Below, piece after piece: positions 1 to 6,084 of a stretch of DNA of 8,464 nt (position 1 is its first letter; every line of letters starts with the position of its first letter). The DNA lies in contig JAEZYO010000393.1 in the NCBI GenBank assembly GCA_023419055.1, positions 1 to 8,464 on the forward strand, read 5' to 3'. The stretch is from Pseudomonadota bacterium (GTDB lineage Bacteria; Myxococcota; Polyangia; Polyangiales; Polyangiaceae). Under the pieces are notes generated by a model. It ran no database searches. It was not told the origin of the DNA and worked only from the letters and a program-made list of their open reading frames with translations. Both the position numbers and the translations under genes were made by a program.

Positions 1-759
1 AGCTTCGAGTTCGCGGGGGTCGGCAACGTCGCGGCGCGCTTCCTCGCCGGAAACGAGGGGGCGAGCGAGCGCGCGACGCCGCTCGTCCGGCCGGGCGTGC
101 TCGGCAGCGCGTTTCGGAGCGTCACGACCCAGCGCATGCCCTTCGAAGAGGGCGACCTCCTCCTGCTCTACAGCGACGGAGTGCGGAGCCGCTTCGACGC
201 GCTCGCGCTCCGTCTGCTCGAGGCGCGCGCCGCCGCGGAAGACGTGGTGGCCACGGCGGGTCGCAACAACGACGACGCGAGCTGCCTCGTCGTGCGCGCG
301 ATGGCTCCGAGCCTCGAGGCGCCCCTTTCGGCGAGCGCTCCGAGCGCGCCGGGGACGCCCGAACGAAGGGTCCCCCTGCGCGTCCCGGGCGACGCCCAGG
401 TCGCCGCCTTCGAGACTCGCCGGGTCGCCGGAGAGCTCGGCGTGCCCGCGCGCGCTCAGTGGGAGGCGGGTATCGCGGCGGCGGAGCTCGCCTCGAACGC
501 CCTGAAGTACGGCAACGAAGGAGTCCTTACTCTGCGCGTGATACGCGGCGAGATCTCGGAGCTCGTCATCGAGGTCAGCGATCGCGGCCTCGGTCTGCCT
601 CGAGATCCCGCCAAGAACCCGCACCAGCAGCCGTTTTCGAGCCGAAACGGCCTGGGCGTGGGGCTCGAGAGCGTGCGGCGTTTGATGGATGAGCTCGAGA
701 TCCAATCGTTCCCCAAGCGCGGGACGCGCCTGGTCGCCCGCAAGCGCTTCAAGCCGTGA
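1..759 (+). CDS. Fused SpoIIE/PP2C-type phosphatase and RsbT-like switch kinase (5' end missing)
   Basis: The frame is open from base 1 to the TGA at 757-759, giving 252 residues with no N-terminus; the GTG at 97 lies inside the phosphatase domain and is not a credible start. Residues 1 to about 104 resemble the C-terminal part of an RsbX/SpoIIE phosphatase: FAGVGNVAARFL near the start, a GDLLLLYSDG metal-site motif (Asp59) and NNDDASCLVV (Asp91/Asp92). After a short Ala/Pro/Ser linker, residues 120-252 form a GHKL ATPase domain with an N-box (Glu162, Asn166), DRGLGLP (Asp194) and GLGVGLESVRRLMDELEI. That last stretch closely matches the RsbT anti-sigma/switch-kinase family. Such proteins phosphorylate or dephosphorylate STAS-domain partners in stressosome or partner-switching pathways. 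Partners probably lie upstream of the window, since none is visible here. The domain calls are strong; the pathway role is inferred. Confidence 0.85.
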   Translation, partial: SFEFAGVGNVAARFLAGNEGASERATPLVRPGVLGSAFRSVTTQRMPFEEGDLLLLYSDGVRSRFDALALRLLEARAAAEDVVATAGRNNDDASCLVVRAMAPSLEAPLSASAPSAPGTPERRVPLRVPGDAQVAAFETRRVAGELGVPARAQWEAGIAAAELASNALKYGNEGVLTLRVIRGEISELVIEVSDRGLGLPRDPAKNPHQQPFSSRNGLGVGLESVRRLMDELEIQSFPKRGTRLVARKRFKP

Positions 760-778
760 AATAGGCCAACGTTTCACG
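755..778 (+). terminator. Possible hairpin over the stop codon of the phosphatase/kinase gene
   Basis: CGTGAAA (755-761) and TTTCACG (772-778) form a perfect 7-base inverted repeat with a 10-base loop. The left arm contains the TGA stop of the upstream gene. No T-run follows, so this is a poor rho-independent terminator. It could equally be an operator for the lipoprotein gene that starts 20 bases later, or chance. Confidence 0.25.
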
Positions 779-797
779 ATTGCGGTAGAACCCGAGC

Positions 798-1688
798 ATG
801 AAAAGTTCGGGGTTCGTCGTGTTGGTCGCTGCCCTCGGGGTGAGCGCAGCGTGTGGACAAAAGGAGCCTGCCGAGGGCCCGACCGCCCATCCGCCTGCCG
901 AGCCGCTCACGGTGGTGCCCCCGAGCGAGCCGCCGCCGCCCCCCGCCACCGCCGAGCCGACCGAAAGCGAGCCCGTGCCCCCGCCGCCGAGCGAGCCGAG
1001 CCTTCGGGAACTGTGCGCGAACGTCTGTACGAAGGTCGGGGCCAAGTGCACCGCCAACGTGGCCGAGACCTGCAACTTGAACTGCGATCGCTACGACAAC
1101 GTCGACGCTCGTTGCGAGAAGGTCGCGCGTGAGGCGCTGATTTGTGCCGAAGCGGCCAAGGACCTGCCGTGCGCGAACGTGGCACCGGAGAGCTGCGGCA
1201 AGGTGTTCAAGCGCATGGCGAGCTGCCAGCGCTCACCGGAGACTTTCGCGGAGCAGGTCGAGGAGCAGCGGGGAATGCCGGCCGGCTGGCAGCGTTTCGA
1301 GCCCGCCGGAGGCGGCTTCGCAGCGTTCATGCCGCAGGGCGTGCAAGAGGCGCCCGCCGGGCAAGAGGTCGTGTACTCGGTGAACGCCGGCAACGTGCGG
1401 TACGTGGTGCGGAAGCTGCCGCCGCCGACCGAGAAGTTTACGGCCAAATCGCAGGTTCGCCTCGCGATGGCTTGGCTCTCACCCTGCAACTTGAAGCTCA
1501 AGCTCCACGGGCAGGTGGAGAAGGACGAGCGCATCAGCGTTCACTACGACTCGGCCTGCAAGGACGGCAACGAGCGTCACGGCGCCTTCTACATCACGAA
1601 GACGGCGCTCTTCGTCGTCGGTATCGAGGCCCCGGCCGGCGAGCGCGGTGACATCGACGCCTTCGTCTACGGCTTCACCCCCAGGTAA
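798..1688 (+). CDS. Cysteine-rich proline-linker lipoprotein, function unknown
   Basis: The product has 296 residues. An N-terminal hydrophobic segment (residues 5-18) ends in VSAAC, a relaxed lipobox with Cys19 as the likely lipidated residue. A Pro/Glu/Ala-rich linker (about 21-68) would span the periplasm or cell surface. Residues 73-143 hold ten cysteines (73, 77, 84, 92, 96, 106, 116, 125, 133, 143), a spacing of a kind often seen in myxobacterial secreted proteins, and they probably form disulfides. Residues 160-296 form a separate domain beginning GWQRFEPAGGGFAAFMP, with a further cysteine pair (230 and 254). I do not recognise an enzyme family. The ATG at 798 is chosen because it gives a clean signal peptide; no good ribosome binding site is visible. 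The gene starts 38 bases after the phosphatase/kinase gene, but no functional link is evident. Confidence 0.85.
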   Translation: MKSSGFVVLVAALGVSAACGQKEPAEGPTAHPPAEPLTVVPPSEPPPPPATAEPTESEPVPPPPSEPSLRELCANVCTKVGAKCTANVAETCNLNCDRYDNVDARCEKVAREALICAEAAKDLPCANVAPESCGKVFKRMASCQRSPETFAEQVEEQRGMPAGWQRFEPAGGGFAAFMPQGVQEAPAGQEVVYSVNAGNVRYVVRKLPPPTEKFTAKSQVRLAMAWLSPCNLKLKLHGQVEKDERISVHYDSACKDGNERHGAFYITKTALFVVGIEAPAGERGDIDAFVYGFTPR

Positions 1689-1690
1689 GC

Positions 1691-1712
1691 AGCGTTGCGT
1701 GCCGGCAACGCT
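1691..1712 (+). terminator. Candidate hairpin terminator after the cysteine-rich lipoprotein gene
   Basis: AGCGTTGC (1691-1698) and GCAACGCT (1705-1712) form a perfect 8-base stem with loop GTGCCG, starting 3 bases after the TAA stop at 1686-1688. The following bases (CCGTTGCGTCGTCGTCGT) are only moderately T-containing, so termination may be weak or Rho-assisted. Position and stem quality support the call; the missing T-run limits it. Confidence 0.4.
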
Positions 1713-1779
1713 CCGTTGCGTCGTCGTCGTGACAGCATAGTCGCCTCGGGCGCCGGCTTCGGACTACCCTGCTCGGGCC

Positions 1780-2343
1780 ATGAACCCCAGCAAGCTACTA
1801 CTCGTGTGTGTACCGTTCGTGCTCGCGGTCGCGTGCGGTGGCTCGCAGGGAGCGCCTGAAGCTCCTGCAGCTCCGCCTGCGGAACCGGCCCCTGCCCCCG
1901 CTGCCACCGAGGCCACTCCGCCGCCCGCCGCCAGCGAGGCTCCGCCCGCCGAGCCAGCGCCGGCTCCGGCCCCGGGAGCTGCAGCGAAGCCTTTCGACCA
2001 GATGAGCCGCGACGAGCAGATCGCCTTCATGAAGGACGTCGTCGTGCCGACCATGAAGCCGCTCTTCCAGGCTCACGACGGCAAGGCGTTCGCAGAGTTC
2101 GGCTGCATCACCTGTCACGGACCCGGTGCCAAGGAAGGCAAGTTCGACATGCCGACGTCGGCGCTGCCGAAGCTCGACCCGAAGGACGGCTTCGCGGTGC
2201 ACAAGAAGAAGACTCCGGAAATGATGACCTTCATGATGGAGAAGGTGCTGCCGGAGATGGCAAAGACCCTGAACGAGCCGCTCTACGATCCGGCGACGCA
2301 CAAGGGCTTCGGCTGCGTCGGCTGTCACGAGCTCAAGAAGTAG
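1780..2343 (+). CDS. Lipoprotein c-type cytochrome with two CXXCH heme motifs
   Basis: The product has 187 residues. The signal peptide (residues 4-18) ends LAVACGG, with Cys19 as the likely lipidated residue. Residues 21-70 are a Pro/Ala/Glu linker that contains the peptide APPAEPAPAPA twice. The C-terminal domain carries two heme c motifs, CITCH (109-113) and CVGCH (179-183), the second only four residues from the end. Several methionines lie between them (124, 148, 149, 152, 153, 160) and could act as sixth heme ligands. The protein is probably a membrane-tethered periplasmic electron carrier. No oxidase, reductase or cytochrome maturation gene lies nearby, so its partner is unknown. The start at the ATG at 1780 gives the complete signal peptide. 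The stop codon TAG (2341-2343) directly abuts the stop of tag on the other strand. Confidence 0.88.
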   Translation: MNPSKLLLVCVPFVLAVACGGSQGAPEAPAAPPAEPAPAPAATEATPPPAASEAPPAEPAPAPAPGAAAKPFDQMSRDEQIAFMKDVVVPTMKPLFQAHDGKAFAEFGCITCHGPGAKEGKFDMPTSALPKLDPKDGFAVHKKKTPEMMTFMMEKVLPEMAKTLNEPLYDPATHKGFGCVGCHELKK

Positions 2344-2961
2344 TCAGCGGCGAGCGCGCGGCTTTCTCCTCGTCTCGTTCTCGAGCTCGGCGCGGCGAAA
2401 GCAGTCGAGCACGTGATCATTGACCACGCCCACCGCCTGGAGGTGCGCGTAGACGATGGTCGACCCGACGAAGGAGAAGCCGCGCCGCTTCAGATCCTTG
2501 CTGATGGTGTCGGAGAGCGGCGTTCGCGCCGGCACCTCCTTGATGGAGCGGAAGCGGTTCACGACAGGCTCGCCGTCGACGAAGCCCCACTGGTAGTCGG
2601 AGAAGCTTCCGAGCTCTTCCTGCACGGCGAGGAACGCGCGCGCGTTCTTGACCGCCGACTCGACCTTCAAGCGATTGCGAACGATGCCCTCGTTTCCGAG
2701 CAAGGAGCGGATCTTCTTCGCGTCGTAGCGCGCCACCTTCTGCGGATCGAAGCCGTCGAACGCGCGGCGATACGCCTCGCGCTTGCGCAAGATGGTGATC
2801 CAGCTCAGGCCGGCCTGCGCGCCTTCGAGCAGCAAGAACTCGAAGAGCTTGCGGTCGTCGTGGACGGGCACTCCCCACTCCGTGTCGTGGTACTCGACGT
2901 AGAGCTCATCGGTTCCGGCCCACGCGCAGCGGACTTTCGGCGCTGATTTCTGGCTTGGCAT
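2344..2961 (-). CDS. tag: DNA-3-methyladenine glycosylase I
   Basis: The product has 205 residues. It removes 3-methyladenine from alkylated DNA, the first step of base excision repair in the cytoplasm. The family signature is clear: CAW at the N-terminus, EYHDTEWGVPVHDD, LLLEGAQAGLSWITIL and VNDHVLDCF. The zinc-site residues of the E. coli enzyme have equivalents here: Cys12, His25, His183 and Cys187 (E. coli Cys4, His17, His175, Cys179). The base-pocket residues Tyr24, Glu46 and Trp54 also match Tyr16, Glu38 and Trp46. The length is slightly above the E. coli enzyme because of a short N-terminal and a basic C-terminal tail (RRKPRARR). ATG at 2961 is chosen over an upstream TTG at 3000, which would overlap the divergent gene and add 13 residues with no family match. 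No Shine-Dalgarno sequence is evident. Confidence 0.95.
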   Translation of the reverse strand: MPSQKSAPKVRCAWAGTDELYVEYHDTEWGVPVHDDRKLFEFLLLEGAQAGLSWITILRKREAYRRAFDGFDPQKVARYDAKKIRSLLGNEGIVRNRLKVESAVKNARAFLAVQEELGSFSDYQWGFVDGEPVVNRFRSIKEVPARTPLSDTISKDLKRRGFSFVGSTIVYAHLQAVGVVNDHVLDCFRRAELENETRRKPRARR

Positions 2962-2966
2962 CGGCC

Positions 2967-2988
2967 GGAGGCTATCATGCCCGCATGA
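2967..2988 (+). promoter_or_regulatory. Start region of the acetyltransferase: SD, three-codon leader ORF, -10-like TATCAT
   Basis: GGAGG at 2967-2971 lies 13 bases before the acetyltransferase ATG (2985), which is too far for an ideal ribosome binding site. It sits 5 bases before another ATG at 2977, which opens a tiny frame Met-Pro-Ala-stop whose TGA (2986-2988) overlaps the acetyltransferase ATG as ATGA. This layout fits translational coupling through a leader ORF. Alternatively, TATCAT (2973-2978) matches five of six -10 bases and would place the transcript start near 2985, giving a leaderless mRNA. No -35 element at normal spacing was found; TTGGCA at 2955 is only 12 bases away. Confidence 0.35.
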
Positions 2989-3806
2989 GCGAGCTCTCAA
3001 GGCTCACGGACGGGGTCGAGCTTCTCGGGACGGAAGATCTGTACGGCGCGCAGCGCAGAGAGATCGTCGCGCGCGCAGGCGTGCACGTGTCGCGGCTCGG
3101 CTCGTCGCTCGTCGCCGCGCTCTCGAACGTGCCGAGCGGCGTGTACTCTCGCGTCATCGGGCTCGGACTCGACGGACCGGTCACGGCCGAGTCGGCCGGC
3201 GCCGCGGTCGAGCGGCTGCGCGAGTCGGGCGCCACGCGAGCGTTCGTGCACGTCTCTCCTTACGCCACGAGCGCGACGGGCGAAGAGGTGAGCGCGTTGC
3301 TCGAAGCGCGCGGCCTCACGCGGCATCCTCGCAGCTGGGTGCGTTTCGTCCGCGAAGCAGGGGCGGCACCCGAGGCGCGCAGCGATTTCGTGATCCGCAA
3401 GGCACGGCCGGAAGAAGCGCTGCGCGTCGACGAGATCGTGCGCACTGCGTTCGAGCTCCCGGAGGCCGCGCGGGGTCTCTACGCGGCCGTCGTCGACAGG
3501 CCGCGCTGGCACGTGTTCGTCGCAGAAGATCGCGCGACGTTGGTCGGCGCTGCGGCGCTCTTCGTCGAGGGTGACGTCGGCTGGTGCGCGTTCGGCTGCG
3601 TGCTCGAGGAGGCGCGCCGGCGCGGCGGGCAAAGCGCGCTGCTCGCCGCTCGCATCGATCTCGCGCGAGCGCTCGGTTGTCGCGTGCTCTTCTCGGAGAC
3701 GGGCGAAGCCGTCCCCGGAGATCCTCAGCACTCGTACAAGAACCTGCTCAAGTCTGGCTTCCGCGAGGCCTTCGTTCGCCCGAACTACCTCTACACGCGC
3801 GCCTGA
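2985..3806 (+). CDS. GNAT-family N-acetyltransferase
   Basis: The product has 273 residues. The C-terminal half (about 135-273) is a GNAT acetyl-CoA-dependent acyltransferase fold. It begins DFVIRKARPEEALRVDEIV, continues with HVFVAEDRATLVGAAALF, and contains a motif A-like acetyl-CoA loop, FGCVLEEARRRGGQSALL (residues 203-220). It ends with SYKNLLKSGFREAFVRPNYLY, the usual 'GF' C-terminal strand of the family. The N-terminal half (1-125) has GATRAFVHVSPYA and LLEARGLTRHPRSWVRF and looks like a degenerate or second GNAT-like lobe. The substrate cannot be told. ATG at 2985 is chosen over an in-frame TTG at 2955 that lies inside the divergent tag gene; 23 bases separate the two start codons. 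The TGA stop abuts the next gene's stop in a TGATCA palindrome. Confidence 0.88.
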   Translation: MSELSRLTDGVELLGTEDLYGAQRREIVARAGVHVSRLGSSLVAALSNVPSGVYSRVIGLGLDGPVTAESAGAAVERLRESGATRAFVHVSPYATSATGEEVSALLEARGLTRHPRSWVRFVREAGAAPEARSDFVIRKARPEEALRVDEIVRTAFELPEAARGLYAAVVDRPRWHVFVAEDRATLVGAAALFVEGDVGWCAFGCVLEEARRRGGQSALLAARIDLARALGCRVLFSETGEAVPGDPQHSYKNLLKSGFREAFVRPNYLYTRA

Positions 3807-4163
3807 TCAGCGAGACTCGCTGCGGCGCGCCTGCTCGGTGTCTTCCACGAACGCCTTCAGGTGACCGAGCCGCTTGGCGCGACGGTTCCAGGCAGCTCCC
3901 ACCGTGAAGCGGAAGACGAGGAAGTACAGCAGCGTGAGCGCGCCGGGGATCGCGTAGACAGGAGGAAACGGCTTCTCCATGGCGCGCGCCAGCACGGCCA
4001 CGATGACGTTCGCGCCCATGCCGAAGAAGATGCCGATCAGGCACGAGAGCGCGAGCGCCCTCAAAATTCCGATCTTCGAGTGCCGCTTGGGGCGCAGGAA
4101 GAGAAAGGGACCCCACTCTCGATCGCGATCTGCCAACTCGTTCAGCTTGTTTTCCGTTTCCAC
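3807..4163 (-). CDS. Small two-helix inner-membrane protein, function unknown
   Basis: The product has 118 residues. The N-terminal 30 residues are charged and cytoplasmic-looking and include REWGPFLFLRPKR. Two hydrophobic segments follow (about 33-59 and 68-91), then a basic, hydrophilic C-terminus (NRRAKRLGHLKAF) that suggests both ends face the cytoplasm. The start is GTG at 4163, supported by GAGGG on the minus strand four bases upstream. Codon usage and membrane-protein composition support a real gene, but I do not recognise a family. It ends exactly where the convergent acetyltransferase gene ends, so a shared promoter is impossible and any terminators would have to lie within the opposite gene. 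Confidence 0.75.
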   Translation of the reverse strand: METENKLNELADRDREWGPFLFLRPKRHSKIGILRALALSCLIGIFFGMGANVIVAVLARAMEKPFPPVYAIPGALTLLYFLVFRFTVGAAWNRRAKRLGHLKAFVEDTEQARRSESR

Positions 4164-4311
4164 TGTTCCCTCGCTGTCACACTGCGACGCGACCCTCCGG
4201 AAGGCTTCGCTTCACCCCGAGACAGCTCCTTTCCGCTCATGGACGGACGAGTTTCGGGCCACGTAAGTCGCGAGACCGTACTAAGTGTCAGTCTAAGTCG
4301 AAGTACGCTCG
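4164..4311. other. Divergent intergenic region with TAAGT repeats
   Basis: This 148-base gap separates two divergently transcribed genes and should hold promoters for both. TAAGTCG occurs at 4264-4270 and 4294-4300, and TAAGTGT at 4282-4288. CTAAGTGTCAGT and CTAAGTCGAAGT (4281-4304) form an imperfect 12-base tandem repeat with nine matches of twelve. CGTACT (4277-4282) and AGTACG (4302-4307) form an inverted repeat around it. No convincing -35/-10 pair was found on either strand. The repeats end 5 bases before the ATG at 4312 and could be a regulator site, but this is unproven. Confidence 0.35.
4166..4172 (-). promoter_or_regulatory. Ribosome binding site supporting a GTG start
   Basis: The minus strand reads GAGGGAA immediately before ACA-GTG? 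in the order GAGGGAACAGTG, which places a purine-rich GAGGG core four bases before the GTG at 4163. It is the best support for that start, since no ATG is available near the N-terminus. Confidence 0.5.
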
Positions 4312-5577
4312 ATGCACCGAACGACAGTCGCTTTACTCTTGCTCGCGTTCTCGTGCGTCGGATCTGCGGCGCTGGCTCGATCGCGCGGCATCGCCGCCGA
4401 GAACTGTGGCTGCCACAACGGGGGCTCCGACTTTTCGCTCTCGCTCCTCGCCAACCCCGATGGGTTTTCACCTGGAGCGGACGTCGAGCTGACGGTCACG
4501 TTGAGCGGTCCCCAGGGTGGTGGGCTGTTCGTCACGACCGACGGCGTCGGCACCCTCGAGGCGCTGCCCGGCCAGGGCCTCGGCGCGCTCGGCGACGGCC
4601 TCGCTCACACGAGCGTGAAGGCCGCGACTTCTGGCCAGACGACGTTCAAGTTCGGTTGGACGGCGCCGTCGAGCCCAGGCGCGGTCCGTTTCACGGTGGC
4701 CGGGGTCGGCGCCGATATGAACAACCGGACCTCGGGCGATCTCGGCAAGACGGAGTTTTTCGGCTTCGTCTTCGGATGCGAGCCTCAGACCTTCTATTAC
4801 GACGGAGACGCCGACGGTTACGGTCGCAGCGACTTCACGCCGCTCATCGGTTGCGTCGGGCAGCCGCCAGCGACCTACGCGGCGCTCGAGGGAGACTGTG
4901 ACGACTACGACTCGGAGACTTTTCCTGGCGCTCCCGAAGTCTGCGATCGCGAAGACGACGACTGCGACGGTGAGATCGACGAGAACGCCGTGCCGGTCGA
5001 GCTCTGGCCCGATGAGGACGGCGACGGCTACTACGGCGAGAAGACGGGCGAGCCACTGATGGGTTGCGAAGGCCTGCCCGGTTACGCGGCGCTGGCCGGT
5101 GATTGCGCGCCCGACGATCCGGCACAGAACCCGGGCGCGGAAGAGCTCTGCAATTTCGTGGACGACAACTGCAACGGCGATCTCGACGAGCGGGTGCGCC
5201 CCACCTGCGGCGAAGGTTGGTGTCGGCGTGAGAGCGTGACGTGCAAAGCCGAGGACTGCATGCCCGGCAAGCCGAGCCCCGAGGCGTGCAACCTCATCGA
5301 TGACGACTGTGACGGCGTGATCGACGAGGAAGCAACGTGCGAAGGAGACCGCGAGTGCGTCATGGGCGAGTGCGTCGCTCTCGGGACCGACCCCTCGGGA
5401 GCGGGAGGAGCTTCGTCCGGAGGTTCAGGTGGAAGCGCGAAGCTTCCGCGAACCTCCAAGCGCCCGTCCGGGTGCAGCGTGACCAGAGAGTCGGGTGAGG
5501 AAATCGCCTGGCTGCTTGGTTTGGGGTTGCTGTTCGGTGCCGGGCTTGCTCGTTCAAATGCCCGTAAAGATTGGTAA
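4312..5577 (+). CDS. Surface protein with choice-of-anchor-V-like domain, MopE-like repeats and MYXO-CTERM-like signal
   Basis: The product has 421 residues. A signal peptide (about 1-22) is followed by RGIAAENCGCHNGG, then a beta-rich domain to about residue 155 (FSPGADVELTVTL, FGWTAPSSPG, NNRTSGDLG) that resembles choice-of-anchor V/Reeler-like domains. Residues 161-343 hold two full and one partial MopE-like metal-binding repeats: DGDADGYG with GDCDDYDSETFPGAPEVCD and EDDDCDGEIDE; DEDGDGYYG with NFVDDNCNGDLDE; and NLIDDDCDGVIDEE. These Asp/Cys-rich units are known from the copper-binding MopE protein, though calcium is also possible. A Gly/Ser linker (363-376) precedes SGCSV (Cys388), a hydrophobic helix (397-413) and a basic tail, the layout of a MYXO-CTERM sorting signal processed by myxosortase-type enzymes. 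The protein is probably cell-surface anchored. Its ligand is unknown. Confidence 0.88.
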   Translation: MHRTTVALLLLAFSCVGSAALARSRGIAAENCGCHNGGSDFSLSLLANPDGFSPGADVELTVTLSGPQGGGLFVTTDGVGTLEALPGQGLGALGDGLAHTSVKAATSGQTTFKFGWTAPSSPGAVRFTVAGVGADMNNRTSGDLGKTEFFGFVFGCEPQTFYYDGDADGYGRSDFTPLIGCVGQPPATYAALEGDCDDYDSETFPGAPEVCDREDDDCDGEIDENAVPVELWPDEDGDGYYGEKTGEPLMGCEGLPGYAALAGDCAPDDPAQNPGAEELCNFVDDNCNGDLDERVRPTCGEGWCRRESVTCKAEDCMPGKPSPEACNLIDDDCDGVIDEEATCEGDRECVMGECVALGTDPSGAGGASSGGSGGSAKLPRTSKRPSGCSVTRESGEEIAWLLGLGLLFGAGLARSNARKDW

Positions 5578-5638
5578 ATCAAAAATTCTTGCGACTCGCG
5601 ACGGATCGGTGACCAAGGCCCGTTGAACTCGATGAACC

Positions 5639-5665
5639 GCCGGCGACGCCGGCCATCGAAGGAGA
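5639..5665 (+). promoter_or_regulatory. Leader hairpin and Shine-Dalgarno deciding a GTG start
   Basis: AAGGAGA (5659-5665) lies 5 bases before the GTG at 5671, a near-ideal ribosome binding site. It shows that the upstream in-frame ATG codons at 5623 and 5632 are not the start. Five bases before it, GCCGGC-GAC-GCCGGC (5639-5653) can form a 6-bp GC-only stem with a three-base loop. The hairpin might affect translation initiation, but its arms are self-palindromic and GC-rich, so chance is possible. Confidence 0.55.
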
Positions 5666-5670
5666 TAGTC

Positions 5671-6060
5671 GTGAAGAAATCGGTCAGCCTGCTCGTGTTC
5701 GCCCTCACCACCTCCACCGCCGCGCTCGCCTTCGCCTGCCCCGGTAAAGGCGGCGGCAAGGCACACATGGACGCGAACGGCGACGGGAAGGTTTCGCTGC
5801 AGGAGGCGCTCGACGGCGCGAAGAAGCGCTTCGAACACAAGGACGCCGACAAGAACGGCGCCATTACCAAGGACGAGCTCGGCGAACGCGGTGCGCAAAT
5901 GTTCGCGAAGCACGACGCCAACAACGACGGCAAGGTGACGCTCGCCGAGATGCAGGCCAAGACTCGTGAGTGGTTCGGCAAGGCCGACAAAAACAAGGAC
6001 GGCTTTTTGACCCAGGATGAGATGCCGAAGCATGGTGGCCGTCACGGCTCGAAGGCGTGA
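5671..6060 (+). CDS. Secreted EF-hand protein with four calcium-binding loops
   Basis: The product has 129 residues from the GTG at 5671; the upstream alternative adds a basic Arg-rich stretch that would spoil the signal peptide. Residues 1-22 form a signal peptide (KKSVSLLVFALTTSTAALAFA). It is followed by Cys23, which could be lipidated, though the lipobox (AFAC) is poor. Four canonical 12-residue EF-hand loops follow, starting at Asp34 (DANGDGKVSLQE), Asp58 (DADKNGAITKDE), Asp82 (DANNDGKVTLAE) and Asp106 (DKNKDGFLTQDE), each spaced exactly 24 residues apart and each ending in the bidentate Glu. The C-terminus is His/Lys/Gly-rich. It is probably a periplasmic or surface calcium-binding protein. 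It lies 24 bases before the sigma factor gene on the same strand and is likely in the same operon, perhaps as a calcium sensor, buffer or target. Confidence 0.9.
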   Translation: MKKSVSLLVFALTTSTAALAFACPGKGGGKAHMDANGDGKVSLQEALDGAKKRFEHKDADKNGAITKDELGERGAQMFAKHDANNDGKVTLAEMQAKTREWFGKADKNKDGFLTQDEMPKHGGRHGSKA

Positions 6061-6084
6061 TGTCTCCCCTCGGCCGCGCGCCGC

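Noticed and set aside
1729..1770. GTGACA and TACCCT as a promoter for the cytochrome gene
   Set aside because: The spacer is about 30 bases, far too long; CATAGT at 1736 lacks a -35 at proper spacing.
2997..3731. Minus-strand open frame of 244 codons
   Set aside because: It is antisense to the GNAT acetyltransferase, which has clear family motifs.
3861..4901. Long plus-strand open frame of 346 codons
   Set aside because: It crosses the antisense of the small membrane protein, the intergenic region and part of the surface protein in another frame. Its translation is Arg-rich low complexity with no motif.
5566..5590. AT-rich stretch after the surface protein gene as a terminator
   Set aside because: Only a 4-base stem (GATT/AATC) overlapping the stop can be drawn; an AT-rich promoter element is just as likely.
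5621..5660. ECF-like -35 (TTGAACTC) before the EF-hand gene
   Set aside because: No matching -10 follows at 15-17 bases, and transcription would start inside the ribosome binding site.
5082..5996. Long minus-strand open frame of 304 codons
   Set aside because: It lies antisense to the MopE-like and EF-hand genes, both well supported by motifs. Its translation is Ser/Pro-rich, typical of a high-GC shadow frame.
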